This document shows positions 37,353 to 45,134 of a stretch of DNA of 64,000 nucleotides, one piece after another (position 1 is the stretch's first letter; each line of letters begins with the position of its first letter). The DNA lies in the NCBI GenBank assembly GCA_035489015.1, contig DATHKR010000067.1, forward strand, positions 1-64,000, in the 5' to 3' direction. Source of the stretch: DATFRY01 sp035489015. GTDB taxonomy: Bacteria > Myxococcota_A > Polyangia > Haliangiales > Haliangiaceae. The translations under genes and the position numbers were made by a program. The notes below the pieces were generated by a model. That model ran no database searches and was not told the origin of the DNA. It saw only the letters and a program-made list of their open reading frames with translations.

Positions 37353-38241
37353 AGGCGCGGGGAGAGATGCCGTGCTGGTGGTCGCGATCGCCGGAGCAGC
37401 TGGCTGCGCTCCTGGCTCGATGGACGACACCGGCACATTCGAGCAGGCGATCATCGGCGGAGAAGCCGCCGATCCGGGTGAGTACCCGGCCACCGGAGCG
37501 CTGGTGCGCGGGCGGAGCTACCGCTGCACCGCGACGCTCATCGCGCCGGACGTCGCGCTCACCGCTGCTCACTGTCTCGAGGGCGACGGCTGGGGCGACT
37601 TCGGTTTCACCCTCGACGACGATCTCACGAGGGACGTCACCGATATCATCCCGGCCATGGTGACCCACCAGCACCCCGACTTTCACTTCGAGGGCAACGA
37701 GTACACCAAGATCGGGCGGCGCAACGACGTCGGCGTCGTCATCCTCGAGGAGCCGATCTTCGGCGTGGGGGTCGAGAAGCTGGACGTGAGCGAAGAGGCC
37801 ACCTCCCTCGCCGCGGGCACCGAGCTGTTCCTGTGCGGGTACGGGCGGGACAAGTGGTCAGTCGCCACCACGGCCGGCCTCAAGCGCGACGGCAGCGTCT
37901 TCGTCGACGTCGCCACCAGCTGGGAGCTGCAGAGCATCGATGAGGATCCGCAGCCGTGCAAGGGCGACTCCGGCGGACCGCTGTTCGCCGAGACCAGCCG
38001 CGGCCGGCGGATCGCCGGGCTGGTATCGCGCGCCAGCGGCGATTCGCACATGTGCGACACGGGTGCGATCTACACCCGCGTCGCGCCCTACGCCGACTGG
38101 ATCCGGGAGGCCTCGATGGATCGCGACACCGGCTGCGCGGTCGGCAAGCGGGGCAGCTCGTCGCTCGCCACCTGGACGTTCGCCCTCGCCGCCCTGCTCG
38201 TGACCCGCCGCCGGCGCCGCGGGCACCAGCTCCGTCGCTAG
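37342..38241 (+). CDS. trypsin-like serine protease with MYXO-CTERM-like tail
   Basis: A 299-residue S1 protease. The N-terminal signal ends AGAAGC, a possible lipobox, and the activation-type motif AIIGGEAADPGEYPATGALV follows. The catalytic triad is His in ALTAAHCL, Asp in RRNDVGVVIL and Ser in CKGDSGGPLF. The C-terminus CAVGKRG...WTFALAALLVTRRRRRG fits the MYXO-CTERM pattern. GTG 37342 supplies the basic n-region; GTG 37372, with GGGGAGAG 5 nt upstream, is an alternative that would remove the positive residues. It is a second such protease within 4 kb, but not a close copy of the first. Confidence 0.86.
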   Translation: MLTRGAGRDAVLVVAIAGAAGCAPGSMDDTGTFEQAIIGGEAADPGEYPATGALVRGRSYRCTATLIAPDVALTAAHCLEGDGWGDFGFTLDDDLTRDVTDIIPAMVTHQHPDFHFEGNEYTKIGRRNDVGVVILEEPIFGVGVEKLDVSEEATSLAAGTELFLCGYGRDKWSVATTAGLKRDGSVFVDVATSWELQSIDEDPQPCKGDSGGPLFAETSRGRRIAGLVSRASGDSHMCDTGAIYTRVAPYADWIREASMDRDTGCAVGKRGSSSLATWTFALAALLVTRRRRRGHQLRR

Positions 38242-38245
38242 CGTC

Positions 38246-38371
38246 TCAGGCCAGCGGCCAGGGCACGCCCTCGCCGCTCGCCGCCGACTCCAGCACCTCG
38301 AGCCGGAGGTCCGGGACCAGCGCGAGCAGCTCGGCGCTCGCGCGGGCGTAGGCGGCGGCGCTCTCCTTCAT
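38246..38371 (-). CDS. small ORF, 41 residues, function unknown
   Basis: A 41-codon frame from ATG 38371 (GAGG 3 nt upstream) to TGA 38246-38248. Every codon ends in G or C, which is the signature of real genes in this window, while the in-frame extension up to ATG 38392 loses that bias. The product (MKESAAAYARASAELLALVP...) is a predicted acidic amphipathic helix with no signal peptide. It lies between the protease and the divergent ABC1 kinase gene. It may be a small regulatory protein; no family recognised. Confidence 0.5.
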   Translation of the reverse strand: MKESAAAYARASAELLALVPDLRLEVLESAASGEGVPWPLA

Positions 38372-38469
38372 GGTCCTCGCTGACCATTCCATCGCCGCGC
38401 CACCGCGTCGATTGCCCGCCAGGTAGGGGCCCGCACGCCGCGCGCAGGCCTGCGGCCGGCCAGTTCTGG

Positions 38470-38475
38470 TACGTT
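38470..38475 (+). promoter_or_regulatory. -10-like hexamer TACGTT before the ABC1 kinase gene
   Basis: TACGTT ends 8 nt before ATG 38484, with no purine-rich SD between. Confidence 0.28.
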
Positions 38476-38483
38476 CGAGCCGG

Positions 38484-39998
38484 ATGGCGACCTGGATGTT
38501 GCTGGCCGTGGTCCTCGTGATGGTCGCGGCCGCGGCCCTCCTTCGCCACCGGCTGCGCCGCGCCGCCAGCGTGCGCAACGAGGCGGGCATCCCGACCGGG
38601 GGGCGCGGCTTGCTCATGGGCAGCTTCATGGGCCGGCGCCTGCTCCGGCGCGCGTGGCTGCGCGTGCGCATGGCCCTGGCCGCGCGCGATCGCAGAAAGG
38701 AGCTGGCCGATCGCGCCGGCATCCGCTCGGCCGAGGAGGCCGCCGCGCTGCTCGGCAACATGAAGGGCGTGTTCATGAAGGTGGGGCAGATCGTGTCGTT
38801 CGCGCACGACGCGCTGCCCGAGCAGGCCCGGCACGCCCTCCAGGGCCTGCAGAAGGACGCGCCGCCGATGGCGTTCGCGCTGGTCCGCGGGGTCATGGAG
38901 GAGGAGCTGGGCGGCGACCTGGCCACGCGCTTCAGGAGCGTCGACGAGAGCCCGCTGGCGGCGGCGTCGATCGGCCAGGTGCATCGCGCCCGGCTGCGCG
39001 ACGGCACCGACGTGGTGGTGAAGGTGCAGTACCCCGGGGTCGACCTCGCCATCCAGCGCGACCTCGCCGCGCTGGACCGGTTCGGGCGGGTGATCGGCGC
39101 GGTCAATCCGGCCTTCGACGCGCCGAGCCTGCTCGCCGAGCTGCGCACGCGGGTGATCGAGGAGCTCGACTATCGGCTCGAGGCGCGCAACCAGGCGCTC
39201 TTTCGCCGCCTGTGGAGCGGCCATCCGCTCATCCGGGTCCCGGCGGTCTACCCGGAGCACACGACCCGGCGCGTGCTGACGCAGGACTACGTGCGCGGGT
39301 TCGGCTTCTACGACTTCGTCCGCGAGGCCGACGAGCGCGAGAAGCGGATCGCCTCGGCCGCGATCGCCGACTTCGTCTTCGACTCGATGTTCTGCCACCT
39401 CGTCTACAACGGCGATCCGCACCCGGGCAACTACCTCTTCCACGAGGACGGGGCGGTCACGTTCATCGATTTCGGCTGCGTGAAGCGGTTCCCGGTCGAG
39501 TCGATGGAGCGGCTCATGCGGTTCTTCCGCGCCATCATCGAGGAGGACCGACCCACCTTCGACGAGCACGTCATCCCGCTCGGCCTGGTCCGCGCCGGTC
39601 GCGACTGGGACCGCGACATGATCTGGGCCCACTGGCGCTACCACCTCGAGCCGTACTGGTTCGGCGACTTCGCCTTCACCGAGGACTACCTGGCGCGCGG
39701 ACGCGAGCTGATGAGCCCGCGCAACACCAGGGGCATGAACCTGCCGCCCGACCTGCTCTTCTTCACCCGCATCACGTTCGGCCTCAACGCGATCGCCCAG
39801 CAGCTCGGCCACCGCGGCAACCTGCACCAGGCCGCCCGCCGCCACTTCTACAGCGACGACGGCAACCCGTCGGCGCTCGGCCTGGTCGGCGTCACCGTGC
39901 CGGACTACTTCCGCCGCCTGCCCCACCTGCACGGCCCCGGCGAGGTGGTCGCGCGAGTCGAGTCGACCGGCGACCTTCCGAGCTGGCCGACGGCGTAG
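38484..39998 (+). CDS. ABC1/UbiB-family atypical kinase
   Basis: A 504-residue protein with an N-terminal hydrophobic segment (MLLAVVLVMVAAAALL) and an ABC1 kinase-like domain. The family hallmarks are present: KxGQ motif (FMKVGQIVSF, about 95-104), Ala-rich loop AAASIGQVHRA replacing the Gly-rich loop, the catalytic NGDPHPGNYLF and the metal-binding FIDFGCV. ABC1 proteins are ATPases tied to quinone biosynthesis or lipid handling rather than protein kinases. A second member lies at 50793-52067, so which (if either) is the true UbiB is open. Confidence 0.88.
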   Translation: MATWMLLAVVLVMVAAAALLRHRLRRAASVRNEAGIPTGGRGLLMGSFMGRRLLRRAWLRVRMALAARDRRKELADRAGIRSAEEAAALLGNMKGVFMKVGQIVSFAHDALPEQARHALQGLQKDAPPMAFALVRGVMEEELGGDLATRFRSVDESPLAAASIGQVHRARLRDGTDVVVKVQYPGVDLAIQRDLAALDRFGRVIGAVNPAFDAPSLLAELRTRVIEELDYRLEARNQALFRRLWSGHPLIRVPAVYPEHTTRRVLTQDYVRGFGFYDFVREADEREKRIASAAIADFVFDSMFCHLVYNGDPHPGNYLFHEDGAVTFIDFGCVKRFPVESMERLMRFFRAIIEEDRPTFDEHVIPLGLVRAGRDWDRDMIWAHWRYHLEPYWFGDFAFTEDYLARGRELMSPRNTRGMNLPPDLLFFTRITFGLNAIAQQLGHRGNLHQAARRHFYSDDGNPSALGLVGVTVPDYFRRLPHLHGPGEVVARVESTGDLPSWPTA

Positions 39999-40020
39999 CG
40001 CCGGGCTCGCCGCGGCGACC

Positions 40021-40293
40021 TCACGAGCCGCGCGTCACCTGGTCGGCGCTGGCGTCGAGCTCGAAGTGGATCATGAGCTCGTCGGTGCTGGGCAGCCCGC
40101 GGTTGCCGGTCCGGACCCGCCAGCCCGGCGCGGCAGCCAGCTCGCGCAGCACCGCGGCCGCGACCCGACGCTGCACGTCGCGGAACAGGCTCTCGCGCCA
40201 CACCAGCCCGTCGAGCTCCCCGTCGTAGTCGGCGTCGAACTCGGCGCTCGCCTCGATGCGGATGGTCCAGCTCGCTTCCTCGCGGTGTCGCAT
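40021..40293 (-). CDS. conserved-looking small protein, function unknown
   Basis: A 90-residue protein (MRHREEASWTIRIEASAEFD...) ending ELMIHFELDASADQVTRGS. It reads as a small alpha/beta domain: strand WTIRIEASAEF, helix RDVQRRVAAAVLRELAA and strand ELMIHFELDA. No motif or family recognised. G/C third positions support coding. ATG 40293 is chosen; GTG codons upstream are possible. It converges with the ABC1 gene 22 bp away and ends the same-strand pair with the GH25 gene. Confidence 0.65.
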   Translation of the reverse strand: MRHREEASWTIRIEASAEFDADYDGELDGLVWRESLFRDVQRRVAAAVLRELAAAPGWRVRTGNRGLPSTDELMIHFELDASADQVTRGS

Positions 40294-40342
40294 GCGCCCA
40301 TCATGCACCACGCCACCCGCGGCGCCTCGTCGACCGGCGCCG

Positions 40343-41119
40343 CTACGGCGCGGCGCTGGCGTATCGCTTGCGCCAGCGTCCCCACCGTCTGGCCGCGGCG
40401 CGCTCGCTGTGCACCGTCATCCGGCGCAGCGCGCGAAGCGTGCCGCGAAACCGGTTCTCGTCGACCAGACCGGGGACGCCGCCGACCGTCGACTGCCGGG
40501 AGAACTGGTGAAACGTCCACCGCCGCCACCCGGCCGGCGTGCTCGGGCACTCGACGTCGTGGTGAGCGACCCACAGCGGATGCGATCGAAACCGCCGCGA
40601 GTTGCCGGCCAGCGCCATCCACCCGAGCGCGCTGGTGTACACCACCGGCCGCACCCCGGTCGCCGCCCGGACCCGCGCCACCCACTGGCCGACCCGGCGG
40701 ACCAGCTCGCGCGACGCCAGCCCGCCCGACACCTCCACGTCGATGGCGGGCGGCAGATCGCCGGCGCGGAGCGGCCCCATGCTGGCCAGCAGGAGGTCCG
40801 CCTGCACCTCCGCGTCCTCCTCGGGCCGGAAGTACTGGTACGCCCCGCGAACCACACCCGCCGAGCGAGCCCCCGCCCAGTTGCGAGCAAACATCCCGTC
40901 CAGGATCGTCGACCCATCCGAGACCCGGATGTAAGCAAACCGAACCCCGACCGCCCGCACCGCCTGCCAGTCCACCTCCCCCTGCCACTTCGACACATCG
41001 ATCCCGCGAACCGCCGACCGCCCCCCGCACCGAACCCGCTGCCCCTGCCCCGCCCGCGCCAGCGTCGCCCCCATCACCATCGTCGCCGCACCGACGAGCA
41101 ACGCAGCCACGACCCGCAC
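40343..41119 (-). CDS. exported glycoside hydrolase family 25 lysozyme
   Basis: A 258-residue muramidase-type protein with a signal peptide (VRVVAALLVGAATMVMGATLARA). The GH25 barrel signatures are GIDVSKWQGEVDW, RFAYIRVSDGS, YQYFRP, the catalytic acidic pair in PPAIDVEVSGG and LWVAHHDV...WTFHQFS. It should cut the glycan strands of peptidoglycan, for cell-wall turnover or predation. The C-terminus is Arg-rich (RRWGRWRKR). GTG 41119 is inferred as start because it begins the signal peptide; the frame is open almost to the tRNA gene, and no strong SD is seen. Confidence 0.82.
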   Translation of the reverse strand: MRVVAALLVGAATMVMGATLARAGQGQRVRCGGRSAVRGIDVSKWQGEVDWQAVRAVGVRFAYIRVSDGSTILDGMFARNWAGARSAGVVRGAYQYFRPEEDAEVQADLLLASMGPLRAGDLPPAIDVEVSGGLASRELVRRVGQWVARVRAATGVRPVVYTSALGWMALAGNSRRFRSHPLWVAHHDVECPSTPAGWRRWTFHQFSRQSTVGGVPGLVDENRFRGTLRALRRMTVHSERAAARRWGRWRKRYASAAP

Positions 41120-41206
41120 CGATCCATGATGCCGGTCCCGCCGCCCCCTCGCAACGGAACCATGAGGCCCCTCTCGACCCGCTCCTGCGGAGCCAGTCAA
41201 CGTCAG

Positions 41207-41280
41207 TGATCCCAGCAGGACTCGAACCTGCGGCCTACGGTTTAGGAAACCGTCGCTCTATCCACCTGAGCTATGGGACC
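41207..41280 (-). tRNA. tRNA-Arg (anticodon CCT)
   Basis: A complete cloverleaf on the minus strand: acceptor GGTCCCA pairs with TGGGATC (one G-U), D-arm GCTC, anticodon stem ACGGT/ACCGT with loop TTCCTAA (anticodon CCT, decoding AGG) and T-loop TTCGAGT. CCA is not encoded; the discriminator is A. Confidence 0.95.
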
Positions 41281-41403
41281 TTGGCCGATCCGGCGGCGCG
41301 GCGAAGGATAGGTGCATGCGGGTGGCGTCGCAAGGGCGACAGACATGGCGACGGTGAGCGAGATGGCTTGATCGGACGGGGTCAGCTGGACACACTGCCG
41401 GGC

Positions 41404-42087
41404 ATGACGATTCGAGCGAACTGGTGGAGCACTGTTGGGCTGCTGGTGGCGGTCGCGGCCGCCGGGGCCCCTGGATGCAAGAAGCAGAAGAAGGCGGAGG
41501 AGCCGCCTCCGGCTGCAGAGCCGGCCGCGCAGACGCCGCCGGCCGAGACGCCGCCCGCGGAGACGCCGCCCGCGACGCCGCCCGCCACGACCAGCGGCGA
41601 TCAGCCGGCCACGACCAGCGGCGATCAGCCGGCTGCTGGCGGTGGGTCCGGGGTCGCGGAGATGAAGCCCGCCTCCAAGAGCAAGGTGTCGGGCACCGTC
41701 ACCTTCACCGAGAAGGACGGCAAGGTCGAGGTCGCGGTCGATCTCAAGGGGCTGAAGCCGGGCGAGCACGGCTTCCACATCCACGAGAAGGGCGACTGCA
41801 GCTCGCCGGACGCGAAGAGCGCCGGCGATCACTTCAACCCGGACAAGAAGGACCACGGGGCGCCGGATGCGCCGGTCCATCACGCCGGTGACCTCGGCAA
41901 CCTCACGGTCGACAAGGACGGCAACGTCAAGACCACGACCACGGTCGACTTCCTCACCCTCGGGGACGGCCCCAACTCGGCCATCGGCAAGGCGGTCATC
42001 GTCCACGAGAAGCAGGACGACCTGAAGAGCCAGCCGGCCGGCAACGCGGGCGCGCGGGTGGCCTGCGGCGTCGTCGAGAAGAAGTAG
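41404..42087 (+). CDS. sodC: Cu/Zn superoxide dismutase, lipoprotein form
   Basis: A 227-residue exported enzyme that dismutates superoxide in the periplasm or envelope. The lipobox APGC (Cys about 24) is followed by a 50-residue Pro/Thr/Ala linker containing tandem repeats, then the SodC barrel. Metal ligands are visible in GEHGFHIHEKGDCS, AGDHFNPDKKDHG and VHHAGDLGNL, with a C-terminal GNAGARVACGVV whose Cys pairs with CS. The N-terminal linker is long for the family and probably spaces the enzyme from the membrane. ATG 41404 has no strong SD. It ends at a hairpin shared with the convergent lipoprotein gene. Confidence 0.93.
   Translation: MTIRANWWSTVGLLVAVAAAGAPGCKKQKKAEEPPPAAEPAAQTPPAETPPAETPPATPPATTSGDQPATTSGDQPAAGGGSGVAEMKPASKSKVSGTVTFTEKDGKVEVAVDLKGLKPGEHGFHIHEKGDCSSPDAKSAGDHFNPDKKDHGAPDAPVHHAGDLGNLTVDKDGNVKTTTTVDFLTLGDGPNSAIGKAVIVHEKQDDLKSQPAGNAGARVACGVVEKK
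41585..41632 (+). repeat. perfect 24-bp tandem repeat in the sodC linker
   Basis: A 24-bp unit beginning CCACGACCAGCGG occurs twice exactly (41585-41608, 41609-41632), coding TTSGDQPA twice. Its perfect identity suggests recent duplication. Confidence 0.88.
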
Positions 42088-42099
42088 CTCCGCTCCGCT

Positions 42100-42124
42100 G
42101 CCCGCGCCGGCTCACGGCGCGGGC
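42100..42124. terminator. bidirectional hairpin terminator
   Basis: GCCCGCGCCG and CGGCGCGGGC pair over 10 bp around a 5-nt loop, between the convergent ends of sodC (42087) and the lipoprotein gene (42129). No long T-run follows in either direction. Confidence 0.6.
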
Positions 42125-42128
42125 GCCC

Positions 42129-42569
42129 TCACTCCTTCTTCTTGGCCTCCTGCACGCAGGCCTGCAGCTCGTCGCAGGTGCCGGCCTCGGTCACGCAGCG
42201 CTGGACCACGCGCACCTGGCGCGGCGAGAGGCTGCTCTTGGCCCCATCGGCCTCGCACTCGTCGCGCAGCCGCGGTGCGGTCTCCTCGACGTCGAGCTTG
42301 GCGACCTCCTCGGGGCTCATGCTGGCCCTGGCCGACTCGACCGCGCAGTCGACCAGCCGGTCGCACAGCGCCTCGACCGCCGAGTCCTGCGCCGCGCGCA
42401 GCTTGCGCTCGGCGTCGCCCGCGCCACCGCCCTGCCCCGCCGGAGCCGCGGCCGGCGGGCTCGCGGCCGGCGCGGTCGGCTGCGCCGCCTCGCCGCCGCC
42501 GCCGGAGCACGCGCCCAGGCACAGCACCATCATCACCGCGGACAGAGGACCGGATCGCTCGAAGCGCAT
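42129..42569 (-). CDS. small Cys-containing lipoprotein, function unknown
   Basis: A 146-residue lipoprotein: signal peptide with lipobox LGAC (Cys about 21), Gly/Pro/Ala linker (about 22-50), then a helical domain with four spaced Cys (ALCDRLVDCAVE, DECEADG, VQRCVTEAGTCDELQACVQE), presumably disulphide-bonded. Similar Cys-patterned lipoproteins are common in myxobacteria, but no function is known to me. ATG 42569 has TACGCT 6 nt upstream and no SD. Confidence 0.74.
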   Translation of the reverse strand: MRFERSGPLSAVMMVLCLGACSGGGGEAAQPTAPAASPPAAAPAGQGGGAGDAERKLRAAQDSAVEALCDRLVDCAVESARASMSPEEVAKLDVEETAPRLRDECEADGAKSSLSPRQVRVVQRCVTEAGTCDELQACVQEAKKKE

Positions 42570-42575
42570 GCGCGA

Positions 42576-42581
42576 AGCGTA
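42576..42581 (-). promoter_or_regulatory. -10-like hexamer TACGCT before the small lipoprotein
   Basis: TACGCT on the minus strand ends 6 nt before ATG 42569. It lies between the apt stop and this start, so the gene could be transcribed independently of surE-pcm-apt. Confidence 0.28.
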
Positions 42582-42586
42582 ACCGG

Positions 42587-43123
42587 TCAGTACGAGAGGA
42601 GCGCCTCGACCGGGCGCTGACCCAGTCGCTCCCGCCCGCGCAGGAAGGCGAGCTCGATGACGAACGCGCAGCAGGCCACCACGCCGCGCTGCATCTCGAC
42701 CAGGCCGGCGGCGGCCGCCGCGGTCCCGCCGGTGGCGATGAGATCGTCCACCACCGCGTACGCCACGCCGGGCTGGATCGCGTCCACGTGGATCTCGACC
42801 CGGTCGCTGCCGTACTCGAGCTCGTACGACATGCTCACCGTCTCGTACGGCAGCTTGCCCGGCTTGCGGACCAGCTGGAGCGGCAGGCCGAGCCGGGCGG
42901 CCAGCGCCGCGCCGAACAGGAACCCGCGCGACTCGATCGCGACGATCGCCTGGCCGCCGTGCGCCTGGACGCGCTCGCCGAGCAGCTCGACCGCGGTCTG
43001 GAACGCGCGCGGGTGGGCCAGGAGCGGCGTGATGTCCTTGAACAGGATGCCCGGCCGGGGGAAGTCGGGCACGTCGCGGATGACCGCCTTCAGCTGGTCG
43101 GCGGACAGGAGCGGGGTCGTCAC
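42587..43123 (-). CDS. apt: adenine phosphoribosyltransferase
   Basis: Salvages adenine to AMP using PRPP. The 178-residue protein has the PRPP loop AVVDDLIATGGTAAAA, the N-terminal VIRDVPDFPRPGILFKDITPLL and the ESRGFLFGAALA segment, all typical of bacterial Apt. GTG 43123 gives the standard N-terminus; the nearby ATG 43131 is out of frame and stops after three codons. It follows pcm by 14 bp and closes a surE-pcm-apt set. Confidence 0.94.
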   Translation of the reverse strand: MTTPLLSADQLKAVIRDVPDFPRPGILFKDITPLLAHPRAFQTAVELLGERVQAHGGQAIVAIESRGFLFGAALAARLGLPLQLVRKPGKLPYETVSMSYELEYGSDRVEIHVDAIQPGVAYAVVDDLIATGGTAAAAAGLVEMQRGVVACCAFVIELAFLRGRERLGQRPVEALLSY

Positions 43124-43137
43124 GCCGTCATGGTCGC

Positions 43138-43794
43138 TCAGTTGCCGCTGGGAGCCAAGCGCTCGCCATAGTCGCCCATGAACGCCACGAAGCGGACCGG
43201 GCCGAAGCTGGCCCGCGTGAAGCCGTCGCCGTGTCGGATCAGGCGGACCAGCTCCTGCCCGCGCGGCTCGCCGAGCGGAATCACCATGCGCCCACCGTCG
43301 GCCAGCTGCGCCGCCAGCGGGACCGGGACCTCCCGGGCCGCCGCCGCGACCAGGATCGCGTCGTAGGGCCCGTGCTCGGCCCAGCCGTAGCCGCCGTCGC
43401 CTACCCGCACGGCCACGTCCTCGAGCCCGAGCTCGTCCAGGTTGCGGCGAGCCAGCTCGGCCAGCTCGCGCCGGATCTCCACCCCGCGCACCGAGTGAGA
43501 CAGCTTGGCCAGCACCGCAGCCTGGTATCCCGACCCGGTGCCGATGTCGAGCACGCGGTCGGTGGGGCGGATCTCGGCCAGCTCGGCCATGCGAGCCACC
43601 ACGTACGGCTGCGAGATGGTCTGCCCGGCCCCGATCGGCAGCGGCTGATCGGCGTACGCCTCGAGGTTCTGCTCCCGGGTGACGAACTGCTCGCGCGGCA
43701 CCGCCGCCATCGCGGCCAGGACGCGCGCGTCCTGGATCCCGCGCGCGCGCAGCTGGCGCGTGACCATGTCCAGCCGGCGCCGGCTGTGGCTCAT
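43138..43794 (-). CDS. pcm: protein-L-isoaspartate O-methyltransferase
   Basis: A 218-residue SAM-dependent enzyme that starts repair of isoaspartyl damage in proteins. The SAM motif I is VLDIGTGSGYQAAVLA; the family motif PIGAGQTISQPYVVARM and the C-terminal GDGFTRASFGPVRFVAFMG are present. ATG 43794 overlaps the surE stop as ATGA, and surE-pcm is a widely conserved pair in Proteobacteria. Confidence 0.95.
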   Translation of the reverse strand: MSHSRRRLDMVTRQLRARGIQDARVLAAMAAVPREQFVTREQNLEAYADQPLPIGAGQTISQPYVVARMAELAEIRPTDRVLDIGTGSGYQAAVLAKLSHSVRGVEIRRELAELARRNLDELGLEDVAVRVGDGGYGWAEHGPYDAILVAAAAREVPVPLAAQLADGGRMVIPLGEPRGQELVRLIRHGDGFTRASFGPVRFVAFMGDYGERLAPSGN

Positions 43795-44561
43795 GGCGCG
43801 CGCTCGAAGCCGCCCTCGAGCGGCCACTGGGGCGCGCCGGCGCCGAGCAGCGACTCGGCGGTGAGATCGAGGTGGAGCGGCGTCACCGACGACAGCCCGG
43901 CCGCCACCGCCTCGCAGTCGGAGCCGGCCACGTCCTCCATGCCGGCCTCGCCCCCGCCGATCCAGTAGTACGCCCGGCCGCGCGGGTCGCTCCGCTCCTG
44001 CACGTCGTCGCGGTACACGCGCCGGCCCAGGCGGGTCATGCGATAGCGGCGATCGTCGCCGGCCGGCACGTTGATGTTGAGCACCGTGCCGCGCGCCAGC
44101 GGCCGCTCGATGAGCTCGCGCCCGATCGACACGGCCAGCCCGACCGCCTTGTCGATGCACTCCGGTGCGCCCGGGGCGAGCGAGATCGCCATCGCCTGCG
44201 CGCCGCGCAGGCCGCCCTCGATCGCCGCGCCGACGGTGCCGGAGTAGAAGACGTCGTTGCCCAGGTTGAAGCCGTCGTTGATCCCGGACACGACCAGCGT
44301 CGGCGGGCGCGGGCAGAGGCGCATCATGCCCAGGTAGACGCAATCGACCGGGCTGCCGCTGGCGCAGAAGCGGCCCTCCCGGTGTGACCGCACCCGCAGC
44401 GGCTTGTGCAGGGTTAGCGTGTGCGACATCGCCGAGCGCTGCCGCTCCGGCGCCACCACCATCACCTCGGCCGTCGTCTCCCGCTCGAACGCATCGGCGA
44501 GCGCGGCCAGGTACGGCGAGTCGATGCCGTCGTCGTTGGAGAGGAGGAGGAGAGGTCGCAT
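43791..44561 (-). CDS. surE: 5'-nucleotidase SurE
   Basis: A 256-residue metal-dependent survival nucleotidase acting on nucleoside monophosphates and short polyphosphates. The N-terminal LLLLSNDDGIDSPY supplies the metal-binding Asp pair, and VVSGINDGFNLGNDVFYSGTVGAA is the second signature. ATG 44561 is chosen; the frame is open 15 codons upstream, into the inverted-repeat element 44567-44637, and no SD is visible. Coupled to pcm by ATGA. Confidence 0.94.
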   Translation of the reverse strand: MRPLLLLSNDDGIDSPYLAALADAFERETTAEVMVVAPERQRSAMSHTLTLHKPLRVRSHREGRFCASGSPVDCVYLGMMRLCPRPPTLVVSGINDGFNLGNDVFYSGTVGAAIEGGLRGAQAMAISLAPGAPECIDKAVGLAVSIGRELIERPLARGTVLNINVPAGDDRRYRMTRLGRRVYRDDVQERSDPRGRAYYWIGGGEAGMEDVAGSDCEAVAAGLSSVTPLHLDLTAESLLGAGAPQWPLEGGFERAP

Positions 44562-44566
44562 GGGAC

Positions 44567-44637
44567 AAACCGCCAAGACGCCAAGGACGCCAGACCGAGT
44601 GCAATCCCAGTTTGGCGGCCCTGGCGCTTTGGCGGTT
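44567..44637. repeat. imperfect inverted-repeat element (MITE/REP-like)
   Basis: Two 25-nt arms (about 44568-44592 and 44613-44637) match at 21 of 25 positions as an inverted repeat around a 20-nt loop. They are built from GCCAAGACGCCAAGGACGCC-type steps. It lies between tRNA-Pro and surE, where it would form a long hairpin. Composition differs from neighbours; a dispersed repeat is likely. Confidence 0.6.
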
Positions 44638-44650
44638 CGAACAAAGTCGG

Positions 44651-44724
44651 TCGGGGCGACTGGATTCGAACCAGCGACCCCTAGACCCCCAGTCTAGTGC
44701 GCTACCAGGCTGCGCTACGCCCCG
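44651..44724 (-). tRNA. tRNA-Pro (anticodon GGG)
   Basis: A complete cloverleaf on the minus strand: acceptor CGGGGCG pairs with CGCCCCG, anticodon stem CTAGA/TCTAG with loop CTGGGGG (anticodon GGG, decoding CCC/CCU) and T-arm GCTGG/CCAGT around TTCGAAT. No CCA encoded. Confidence 0.95.
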
Positions 44725-44745
44725 GGACCGAGCGGCGTTGGTACC

Positions 44746-45099
44746 TCAGTCCTGGACGAGCCGCAATAGTTCTTCAGCTTCCTTTCGCACCCGCTCGAGC
44801 ACCGCGCGGGTGCGTGCCGGGACCTCGCCAGAGGGTCCTCCGAGCCGCAGCCGACGGCGCGCGCCGCTGATGGTGTAGCCCTCTTCGTAGAGAAGATCGC
44901 GGATCCGAAGAACCAAGCTCACGTCGCGTCGCGAGTACACCCGCTGGCTCGTGCGCGTCTTGCTCGGACGCAACTTGCCGAACTCCGTCTCCCAGAATCG
45001 AAGCACGTACGGCTCGACCTGGGCGATCTCGGCGACCTCACCGATGCGGAAATACTCCTTGTCGGGAATTCGAGGATCGCTCGTGGCCGGATCGCGCAT
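44746..45099 (-). CDS. MerR-family transcriptional regulator
   Basis: A 117-residue protein with an N-terminal MerR winged helix: YFRIGEVAEIAQVEPYVLRFWETEFGKLRPSKTRTSQRVYSRRDV, then RDLLYEEGYTISGARRRL and a short helix. There are no effector-binding Cys or ligand domain, so it is a minimal MerR of the type often found beside ihfA and pheST in delta-proteobacteria-like genomes. Targets unknown. It lies 35 bp after ihfA on the same strand and may be co-transcribed, with tRNA-Pro following. Confidence 0.88.
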   Translation of the reverse strand: MRDPATSDPRIPDKEYFRIGEVAEIAQVEPYVLRFWETEFGKLRPSKTRTSQRVYSRRDVSLVLRIRDLLYEEGYTISGARRRLRLGGPSGEVPARTRAVLERVRKEAEELLRLVQD

Positions 45100-45134
45100 C
45101 CCGCGTCCCTTCCCTCACCCTCGAGATCGCGGGT

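Noticed and set aside
38238..39932. Long minus-strand open frames opposite the ABC1 kinase
   Set aside because: Shadows of the kinase gene. Only the last 41 codons of one frame, outside the kinase gene, look coding and are reported separately.
41207..44724. tRNA-Arg or tRNA-Pro as integration sites of a genomic island
   Set aside because: No integrase, no direct repeat of the tRNA 3' end and ordinary chromosomal genes on both sides.
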